DNA of 6,217 nt from Nanobdellota archaeon (GTDB lineage Archaea > Nanobdellota > Nanobdellia > Woesearchaeales > GW2011-AR15): positions 1-6,217 of the forward strand of contig JAAXVZ010000079.1 in NCBI GenBank assembly GCA_013335235.1. The letters run 5' to 3'. A program made the translations under genes and the position numbers. Every line of letters begins with the position of its first letter. The stretch's first letter is position 1. This document shows positions 1 through 5,404 of this stretch, one piece after another. A model generated the notes under the pieces. The model did no database searches. It was not told the origin of the DNA and saw nothing but the letters and a program-made list of their open reading frames with translations.

Positions 1-762
1 GTTGAATACGATAAGGATAATGATCACGTATAAGAGAAGAAGTATCAAGAGTGTCCAAAGGTCTAGTCCTAGTATCTCCGCTATGCTAATGTATTTTATC
101 GTTATTCTTCGGAATATTGTCTTTTGAGGTTCCATCACGGTCTGGTTCTCAATTGCAGCAACTTGTTTTTTCTCTTTCCCGCAGACATTCTTTATTGGCT
201 CATCTATCCTTGCTATGCCCCAGTATGTAGCAGCCTTGTCCTTCTTCTGTGTCCTGTTAGTTATGTCGACTCTTTCTCCAGGGCCGACGAAAAAGACATA
301 ATCGACGCTGTAGAACTCTGCATCATCATAAGAGATGCGGCCGGATTCCAGGCTGGCTTTAAGGTTTTCGCCACCATATATCCTATAAGGAAATTCTGCC
401 TCATTGATATAAGAGAAATTGACCTTGAAACGGATCCATTCTGTATCAAGATTAATTATATTGAGGTGCGGCGTGACATAGCTTCCTGTGCTTGTGACAT
501 CGCTTCCTGATGCAACATACTGGTAAGAGACATTCCTGCAGCTGAAAGTTTCGATATATCTGGTCACAGATATCTCTTTTATCACAGGGACCAGCATATC
601 CTTGGCTGAACTAGTGACCTCTTCTCTTGGAAATCGAGTGAAGAGTAAGGCAGAGAGGAATAATAGGATAAGCAGGAATATTGATAGGCGTCTTTTTGAT
701 ATGCATCTATTGCAATACTCTTTATCGGTTTCAGTCTCTTTTTTGCAGCGCCTGCATTCCAT
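1..762 (-). CDS. Zinc-ribbon membrane protein, 3' end cut by window edge
   Basis: The minus strand is open from an ATG at 762 to the left edge: 254 codons with no stop, so the C-terminus lies outside. An in-frame TAA occurs 11 codons upstream of the ATG and there is no other Met in between, which fixes the start. Residues 3, 6, 17 and 20 are cysteines in two CxxC pairs (CRRC and CNRC), a small N-terminal zinc ribbon. A basic stretch (KRR, 23-25) precedes a membrane segment at about 26-42. Residues 43 to about 220 form a probable extracytoplasmic domain rich in beta-type sequence, with Cys75 and Cys194 that could pair as a disulfide. A second very hydrophobic segment begins near 235 and runs to the edge. 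The inferred topology is ribbon inside, domain outside, return through the membrane. I do not recognise the outer domain and assign no function. The codon use (many ATA, AGG, AGA) matches the neighbours, and the overlapping plus-strand frames do not look like protein. Confidence 0.82.
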   Translation of the reverse strand, partial: MECRRCKKETETDKEYCNRCISKRRLSIFLLILLFLSALLFTRFPREEVTSSAKDMLVPVIKEISVTRYIETFSCRNVSYQYVASGSDVTSTGSYVTPHLNIINLDTEWIRFKVNFSYINEAEFPYRIYGGENLKASLESGRISYDDAEFYSVDYVFFVGPGERVDITNRTQKKDKAATYWGIARIDEPIKNVCGKEKKQVAAIENQTVMEPQKTIFRRITIKYISIAEILGLDLWTLLILLLLYVIIILIVFN

Positions 763-899
763 GGCATGGATTCTAGGGTTATGCCTAATTAATCCTTTGC
801 TTTTTCTATATCGCAGAGATTTATTATCCAAACCAATATGACCATGAAAAATTTGGAGCATCACGCTCTAGTGGGATTTTATCTGCTTTGTCCTATCAA

Positions 900-909
900 T
901 TTAAATATA
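900..909 (+). promoter_or_regulatory. Probable TATA box of the kinase gene
   Basis: The sequence TTTAAATATA lies about 50 bases upstream of the TTG start at 955. An archaeal transcript normally begins about 25-30 bases after the TATA centre, which puts the start near 930 and leaves a leader of about 25 bases, enough for the GGTG ribosome-binding site at 946-949. The element is nearly symmetrical and could in principle also serve the opposite strand with a longer leader. This is assigned by pattern only. Confidence 0.5.
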
Positions 910-945
910 GTCTTTTTATCTCATTTCCATAACTTTTTTTGATTC

Positions 946-949
946 GGTG
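946..949 (+). promoter_or_regulatory. Ribosome-binding site deciding a TTG start
   Basis: GGTG, complementary to the CACC near the 3' end of archaeal 16S rRNA, lies five bases before the TTG at 955. An in-frame TGA at 940-942 prevents any longer protein. The site therefore favours TTG at 955 over the in-frame GTG at 970, which would remove the first beta strand leading into the P-loop. Confidence 0.6.
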
Positions 950-954
950 GGAAC

Positions 955-1830
955 TTGGATAAGATAAATGTGGGGATAGATGGGCTTTCAGCGACGTCAA
1001 AAGATACAGTGACAAAGCTTCTTTTCTATGTCCTAAACCATCTCCCTGCTGAAAATCCTCCTGCTTGGAGCGTAATCGACAGCAGCTCGATGTATAGGGC
1101 AGCGAGCCTTTTCCTTGAGAGGAACGGGAAAGATCTAGGGATAAGGCCTATGTCTCTCCTGAACCGGGCAGACCCTATGGTAAACCTTGAGAAGGAAGAC
1201 CTTGGCAAGATCATAACCTGCGTTGAGAACCTTGAATTAGGCTTAGATTTTCTTGTAGGTGTGAGATGCACTTATGGAAAAGAGCAAGGAAAGATCGAGC
1301 AGTATTACACGCATAACGAATTGCAAGGTGTCGATGTCGGCACATATGCCGGCATGCTCGGCAGGATCGATCCTGTGCGGCCGTGCATTGTCGCAAAAGA
1401 GAGAGAGCAGGCAAAAGCGGGATATTGCCTGGTCCCGGGAAGGGATAGCTTCACGGTCGTCTTGAAGGATATACCTGGGACACAGCCTGTAGGGATATAT
1501 ACTTATACAGATTTTGGGGCAAGAGTCAAAAGAAGGCTTGATGATGCGCTGTCTAGAGGGAAAAACACAACGGAATTGGATATAATTGAGGCATTGAAGC
1601 AAAGAGATATCCTGGATCTAGGGAGGGCTGAGGCGCCGTTGCCACCAAACCCAGTGTATGCGAGGGCAGCTGGCTACTCAGTTGTTGACACAACCGCCTT
1701 ATCTTTTGATGATATGGGAATAGCTTCAGTGAATATTGTCCTTGATGCAATGAAGCTTCATATTCCGCAGCGCTCAGTCAGATCACTTGTGCATGAGGCG
1801 AATGCAGCATATGGTCACGTTGGGAAATAA
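955..1830 (+). CDS. Divergent bacterial-type cytidylate kinase homologue
   Basis: This 291-residue protein resembles bacterial cytidylate kinase (Cmk), which transfers phosphate from ATP to CMP or dCMP in the cytoplasm. Conserved blocks appear in the family's order: a P-loop-like segment at 9-18 (DGLSATSKDT), the CMP-site motif IDSSSMYRA at 41-49, a VR pair at 141-142, PGRDSFTVV at 161-169, the ARVKRR lid at 189-194, RDxxDxxRAEAPL at 217-229 and VDTTALS at 244-250. The kinase-type P-loop normally reads GxSGxGKxT. Here the glycine before the lysine is serine and another glycine is alanine, while Lys16 and Thr18 remain. TGA in the usual TGAMYR is SSS. The protein is about 60 residues longer than the E. 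coli enzyme, with extra sequence between the YR and VR motifs and about 24 residues at the C-terminus. Most archaea use a shorter, different Cmk, so this may be a transferred gene. It could be a working CMP kinase, a kinase with another substrate, or a regulatory homologue; I therefore withhold the symbol. The TTG start is supported by GGTG at 946-949. Confidence 0.8.
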   Translation: MDKINVGIDGLSATSKDTVTKLLFYVLNHLPAENPPAWSVIDSSSMYRAASLFLERNGKDLGIRPMSLLNRADPMVNLEKEDLGKIITCVENLELGLDFLVGVRCTYGKEQGKIEQYYTHNELQGVDVGTYAGMLGRIDPVRPCIVAKEREQAKAGYCLVPGRDSFTVVLKDIPGTQPVGIYTYTDFGARVKRRLDDALSRGKNTTELDIIEALKQRDILDLGRAEAPLPPNPVYARAAGYSVVDTTALSFDDMGIASVNIVLDAMKLHIPQRSVRSLVHEANAAYGHVGK

Positions 1831-1922
1831 CCGTAAAAACTATGGTCTTCATTATATTCTGCTTATTTATCTATTAAATAGAAATCAAAAGATTTATATC
1901 CTCAATTTATAATAAATAACCT
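1831..1922. other. Short intergenic gap, possible T-rich terminator zone
   Basis: This 92-base AT-rich gap separates two genes on the same strand. The part near 1848-1872 is pyrimidine- and T-rich on the plus strand and could help end the kinase transcript, but it has no run of five or more T and no strong hairpin. The right half carries the TATA candidate for the next gene, so the two genes are probably transcribed separately. Confidence 0.35.
1893..1900 (+). promoter_or_regulatory. Probable TATA box of the secreted glycosidase-like gene
   Basis: TTTATATC, preceded by a purine-rich stretch (ATCAAAAGA) that could serve as a BRE, is centred about 27 bases before the GTG at 1923. This is the distance expected if transcription begins at or within a few bases of the start codon. 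Together with the lack of a ribosome-binding site before 1923, it suggests a leaderless or nearly leaderless mRNA. Confidence 0.5.
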
Positions 1923-4424
1923 GTGGTTAGGGTATCTGGGTATATGCTTATGTATGTTCTTTTACTGTTTTCTCTTATGCTCCTTCCTGGGTTCAGCGCT
2001 GCTGCAGATGCCTGCGAACAGGACAGGAGCTGTTGCACATCACCTGGTCTTGGGATCGATAAGTTATGCTGGAGGAATGACAAAGTAGACTGGTCACGCC
2101 TTTCTGAGTATAAGATTGCAAACCATTTCGAGAATGATAATGGCTCTCGCATGGTGATGTTCCAGCACTATCATAGTGGAGATTTTCAATGCGAGAAAGA
2201 GAATGATTTCACAAACAGCAAGAGCCATTGCGGTGTCTTCAGATATGTGGATTTCAGGCCTGCAGGATGGTATATCGCAGGAGGCTCAGTGAAGAGCCTC
2301 AGATGGACACCAGTAAAACTCATGGGTGCTGGAGAATGCTGGTCCTGCGGCTCAGCTGGGGTATATTGGGAGACAGAGCAATATATGGACAAGCATTCTG
2401 TGGTAAATAACTATTGGCTGAAGTTTGTGAAACAGGGAGAGATAGTGCTATCCAGCCAAGGGATTCCCTCGAATGCGGCCTGGTCTACGGCAATCGCGGG
2501 AAAATACCCCGGGATAAGATATACATTCACCTCTGGCAGCGATACTTTCGAGTTTGTCCATGCATTGTCTATAGCGCCATCATGGTATAATAAGACTTCA
2601 AGTTCAGAATGGAAAGCCACTTACCTTGGAAATGCCAGCCAGCTGCTGAACCTCATAAATGTCAAGGCATTAGTCAAGATCAATGGGGTCTCGACAGGAA
2701 CAGAGGAGCAGATTCCAGCGTGGCTCGAGCAATATCCGAACAAAGCAGCATCGATAGATCAGGAATATGTAAGTTTCATGAAGAATTTCAAGTATCCTGT
2801 CGGAAGAAGCGATGAAGAGGTCCAGGATTACTACAATGTCCTTTATAATTACTGGTATGACACATGGACTGACCCGAAGCCAGATGCAAAAAGCAATTTC
2901 TATGTCAACTCCAGGAACGCAGAGGTCTTCTCGCCGAATATACTTCAGTACAAAGATGGCCAATGGGTCTGGGATTCAGCTATATCTTTGATGGGGATGC
3001 TGCCAGCGCTTGAGTCTAATCCAGACACATATGTTGTAAGCAAAGTAAAGGATGCAATCGCAGTCGAGGCAAAAAACCAGCCAAAATACCCTGCAGTTTC
3101 AGAATGGTCTCTTGAGATACACCCTGCATGGAAAGGCAATGGCGGCCAGCCAGCAGAGCTTTACCTTCCAGTCACTTTGTATGCTTACAAAAAAGGCCTG
3201 ATATCGAAAACAGAGCTATGCGATATCGCGCCGAATTTCAAGTCGGCGTATATGGCATATAAGGCAAAAGCAGGTTCAGACTTCTTACTCTCCTTTGGTC
3301 CTCATTATGGAAGGGATGGCACAGACGCGCTTCAGGAGACAGACGCATCAGCTGACGCATCAGGCGGATTTGCCATGATGGCACTAGGACTTAATGCGTT
3401 GTCAGAAGAATGCGGACTGCCAGATTCATATGATGCAGATTACGCAGCAATCAAGACTAATTTTGAAAAGCTCTGGAACCCAGGCTTAGGATTATATGTA
3501 AACTTGGACAAATCAGGGAATCAGGTCTCTTCACAGTCAGCGATGAAAGCAACGCCTTATGGTGAGTGCATGGCGATAATCGCAGGCATTGTCCCTAAAG
3601 ATAGATACCAGAAGATATTTGATGCAATGGATACCTATTTTGTGCATAATAATATCGGCTATACCTCTATTGCGAACACGCACTCCTGCTTTACAGCAGC
3701 AGGTGTCAATAACGCCTGCCTTGATGGAGAGACATGGGACGGTCCGATATGGAGCTGGGCAGACAATGCTTTCTGCCTTCAGGCTATCAGGGTCGCAAAA
3801 GACAGGGACGGCATAGATATATCTCAGAAGCAGAAGATAGAATCATGGAGTTTCAAGCTGATGGGCTCAGACAGTCCTTTTGCAAAAGAGTCTTATAACC
3901 CGGCGAGCCTTTCATCTGACGCGGAATGGGACTCAGTCCCTTATGCGCCTGCAGGAAATGAGATACCAGGAATAATATTCAGCTTCAATCCTTATGCTGC
4001 GTTTGATGACCTGAGCCCGCCAAGCCAGCCAAGCTGCATCCCTGTAACAGAGAAGTGCGATGGGAAAGACAATGACTGCGACCTGCAGATAGATGAGGGA
4101 TGCCTATGTCTTGATGGTGAGACAAAAAGCTGCGGCTCTTCTAGTGTTGGTGAGTGCAGGCTAGGCAGCTCTGATTGCGTAGATGGTGATTGGACAGCCT
4201 GCAGCGGCAATATCGAGCCTACAATTGAAATGCTTGACCAGAAGGACAATGATTGTGACGGAGCTATAGATGATGGTCTTGATTCCATACCTGCAAATGT
4301 GTCTTCGCAGCCAACCTGTGATCCATCAGACCTTTCATTATACGAGACAAAGAGCCTGAACTGGATGCTGAATTTTCTCAAGACAATCATAGATTATGTT
4401 ATAGCCAAATTTGCACCTGGCTAG
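1923..4424 (+). CDS. Secreted six-hairpin glycosidase-like protein with MopE-type metal-binding tail
   Basis: The 833-residue protein starts with a signal peptide: hydrophobic core at about 8-22, likely cleavage near 26-28 (SAAADA). Residues 30 to about 290 are a Cys- and Trp-rich N-terminal domain. Residues about 295-690 look like the (alpha/alpha)6 barrel of trehalase/GH63/MGH1-type glycosidases: QWVWDSA at 347-353, a GQPAELY segment at 408-414, LWNPGLGLYVNLD at 517-529, WDGPIWSW at 605-612 and ESYNP at 656-660. In these families the general acid is an Asp in the middle of the barrel and the base a Glu near its end; Asp465 or Asp468 and Glu656 are my candidates by position only. Residues 705-785 are a Cys/Asp-rich tail with two MopE-type motifs. 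A hydrophobic or amphipathic helix at about 813-830 ends the protein. The likely role is cleavage of a glycan outside the cell, with the tail binding metal (Ca or Cu); the substrate is unknown. GTG at 1923 fits a leaderless message; ATG at 1944 is also possible and keeps the signal peptide. The stop overlaps the CorA-like gene's stop. Confidence 0.8.
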   Translation: MVRVSGYMLMYVLLLFSLMLLPGFSAAADACEQDRSCCTSPGLGIDKLCWRNDKVDWSRLSEYKIANHFENDNGSRMVMFQHYHSGDFQCEKENDFTNSKSHCGVFRYVDFRPAGWYIAGGSVKSLRWTPVKLMGAGECWSCGSAGVYWETEQYMDKHSVVNNYWLKFVKQGEIVLSSQGIPSNAAWSTAIAGKYPGIRYTFTSGSDTFEFVHALSIAPSWYNKTSSSEWKATYLGNASQLLNLINVKALVKINGVSTGTEEQIPAWLEQYPNKAASIDQEYVSFMKNFKYPVGRSDEEVQDYYNVLYNYWYDTWTDPKPDAKSNFYVNSRNAEVFSPNILQYKDGQWVWDSAISLMGMLPALESNPDTYVVSKVKDAIAVEAKNQPKYPAVSEWSLEIHPAWKGNGGQPAELYLPVTLYAYKKGLISKTELCDIAPNFKSAYMAYKAKAGSDFLLSFGPHYGRDGTDALQETDASADASGGFAMMALGLNALSEECGLPDSYDADYAAIKTNFEKLWNPGLGLYVNLDKSGNQVSSQSAMKATPYGECMAIIAGIVPKDRYQKIFDAMDTYFVHNNIGYTSIANTHSCFTAAGVNNACLDGETWDGPIWSWADNAFCLQAIRVAKDRDGIDISQKQKIESWSFKLMGSDSPFAKESYNPASLSSDAEWDSVPYAPAGNEIPGIIFSFNPYAAFDDLSPPSQPSCIPVTEKCDGKDNDCDLQIDEGCLCLDGETKSCGSSSVGECRLGSSDCVDGDWTACSGNIEPTIEMLDQKDNDCDGAIDDGLDSIPANVSSQPTCDPSDLSLYETKSLNWMLNFLKTIIDYVIAKFAPG
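4050..4277 (+). repeat. Two MopE-type Cys/Asp metal-binding motifs within the secreted protein
   Basis: Residues 710-727 (EKCDGKDNDCDLQIDEGC) and 769-785 (EMLDQKDNDCDGAIDDG) are two copies of the pattern ExCDGxDNDCDGxxDEG known from the MopE copper-binding and related families. The linker has the regular cysteine spacing usual in such arrays (CG, GEC, DC, W-TAC). The acidic DNDCDG core resembles a calcium-binding loop. The first Cys is missing from the second copy, where Leu takes its place. Confidence 0.8.
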
Positions 4425-5338
4425 AAAAACTTCTTCTTCCAGAGGATAAATCCGACTATGGCAGATATTGCTATACATAATCCAACAACAATTGCAAGAG
4501 CATGTGACGAATTTTGATAAGGCAATGGGATGTTCATTCCATAGAAGCTTGCGATGAGTGTAGGAATAGATATGATAATAGTGATTCCTGCAAGTACCTT
4601 CATATAGATATTCAGATTGTTAGAGATTATAGAAGCAAAAGCATCTAGTGTGTTGCTTAGTATGTTAGAGTATGTATATGTCATCTCAATAGCTTGCTTG
4701 TTCTCATCAATTGCCTTCTCAAGCATCCTTTTATCTTCTGCTGTCTTGATCATAAGCTTCTCTTGGTATATCCTCTCCAGCAGGATATCGTTTGATTTCA
4801 GCGAAGTGGAGAAGAAGACTAGGGACTGCTGTATCTCAAGCATCTGCATGATGACCTTGTTCTGCTGGCTCTGCTCGAGCTTCGTCTCTATCACATGCAT
4901 CTTCTTGTTTATCTCATTCAGGTAATTCAGGAATAGCCTCGCTGAAGTAAGAAGAAGCCTGAATGTCAGCTGGGTCTTCCTGAAAGCGAATCTCTGTGTT
5001 TTCAGCTTCGGGACAACATCGTTATCAAAGTAGCTTAGGGTTATGACTATATCTTTAGTTATGATGATGCCGACAGGAACAGAGAAATATTCAAGGTCAT
5101 TGCTCAGGTTATTGTATGGCGCCCTTATTATCATGAAGGTGAATGAATCAAATTGCTCGATGATTGGTATCTCGTCTTTATCTTTCAGGGTAGACAATAC
5201 TTCTTCAGGGACATTAGCTATCCTCTTTATCTCTGCCAGCTCTTCATCTGTAGGAAGGCTAACATTGATCCAGCAATCAGGTTCAGGTTTCTCCAGGACT
5301 TCCAGTTTCTCCTGCGTTATCCTAAGAATCTCGAGCAT
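4421..5338 (-). CDS. CorA-family divalent cation transporter
   Basis: This complete 305-residue protein matches the CorA family, homopentameric channels that admit Mg2+ (some members Co2+ or Ni2+, or export Zn2+) across the cytoplasmic membrane. It has a soluble alpha/beta N-terminal domain (about 1-120), a long helical region (about 120-245) with coiled-coil character that forms the funnel's stalk helix, a first membrane helix at about 248-266 ending in the signature YGMN (Gly267-Met268-Asn269), a short outer loop, a second membrane helix at about 279-300, and a basic C-terminus (KKKFF). Length and order are normal for the family, and the GMN selectivity motif is intact, so it should be functional. 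The ATG at 5338 is chosen because a strong TATA box lies about 28 bases upstream. Its stop codon overlaps that of the convergent glycosidase-like gene. The ion cannot be told from sequence; magnesium is the default. The symbol corA is reasonable for the family, but I leave it blank because the substrate is unproved. Confidence 0.93.
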   Translation of the reverse strand: MLEILRITQEKLEVLEKPEPDCWINVSLPTDEELAEIKRIANVPEEVLSTLKDKDEIPIIEQFDSFTFMIIRAPYNNLSNDLEYFSVPVGIIITKDIVITLSYFDNDVVPKLKTQRFAFRKTQLTFRLLLTSARLFLNYLNEINKKMHVIETKLEQSQQNKVIMQMLEIQQSLVFFSTSLKSNDILLERIYQEKLMIKTAEDKRMLEKAIDENKQAIEMTYTYSNILSNTLDAFASIISNNLNIYMKVLAGITIIISIPTLIASFYGMNIPLPYQNSSHALAIVVGLCIAISAIVGFILWKKKFF

Positions 5339-5361
5339 CAGTTTCTATTTGGATGAGGTGG

Positions 5362-5373
5362 TATATATATTTA
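5362..5373 (-). promoter_or_regulatory. TATA box of the CorA-like gene, leaderless transcript likely
   Basis: Read on the minus strand the sequence is TAAATATATATA, the strongest TATA box in the window. Its centre is about 28-30 bases before the ATG at 5338, so transcription should begin at or within a few bases of the start codon. No ribosome-binding site is seen in the short space before the ATG. The element lies in the 66-base gap after the ArsB-like gene, giving the CorA-like gene its own promoter despite the tandem arrangement. Confidence 0.7.
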
Positions 5374-5404
5374 GCCGTTTTTGAGTGTCTTGCCAGATAA
5401 AGCA

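Larger units (their letters stand above)
763..954. promoter_or_regulatory. Divergent intergenic promoter region
   Basis: This AT-rich gap separates the minus-strand zinc-ribbon gene from the plus-strand kinase gene, so it should hold promoters for both. The plus-strand TATA candidate is given separately. For the minus gene the candidates are weaker: the minus-strand words GATAATAAAT (near 828-819) and GATATAGAAAA (near 812-802) would both give short leaders, and no clear ribosome-binding site precedes the ATG at 762. A short inverted repeat, GAGC-ATCAC-GCTC, lies near 856-868; its four-pair stem is too small to assign a role. I see no open reading frame or RNA gene here. Confidence 0.5.

Noticed and set aside
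124..510. A 128-codon plus-strand open frame
   Set aside because: It lies wholly inside the minus-strand zinc-ribbon membrane protein gene, which has the better start, codon use and domain structure. The plus-strand translation is an odd Cys/Ile/Tyr mix with no recognisable motif.
582..767. A 61-codon minus-strand frame with a nearby ATG at 767
   Set aside because: It is in another frame of the zinc-ribbon gene, stops early, and its translation shows no domain. The ATG at 762 opens the long frame with the CxxC pairs.
856..868. Inverted repeat GAGC-ATCAC-GCTC, with a T run following on the minus strand
   Set aside because: The stem has only four pairs and it lies upstream of the minus-strand gene, where a terminator would have no gene to end within the window. 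It is probably chance.
1243..1602. A 119-codon minus-strand frame opposite the kinase gene
   Set aside because: The plus-strand frame carries an ordered set of cytidylate kinase motifs; the antisense translation has none.
3720..4133. Near-repeat of the words for CLDGET at residues 599-604 and 729-734
   Set aside because: The six-residue match lies in two unrelated domains (barrel and tail) with different flanks, so it is most likely coincidence.
3992..4390. A 132-codon minus-strand frame opposite the glycosidase-like gene's tail
   Set aside because: It is the Ser/Pro/Gln-rich mirror of the Cys/Asp-rich repeats on the plus strand, a common shadow of such codons.
5351..5360. GAGGTG on the plus strand, resembling a ribosome-binding site
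   Set aside because: No start codon with a meaningful plus-strand frame follows. The site lies within the short leader and promoter region of the minus-strand CorA-like gene.
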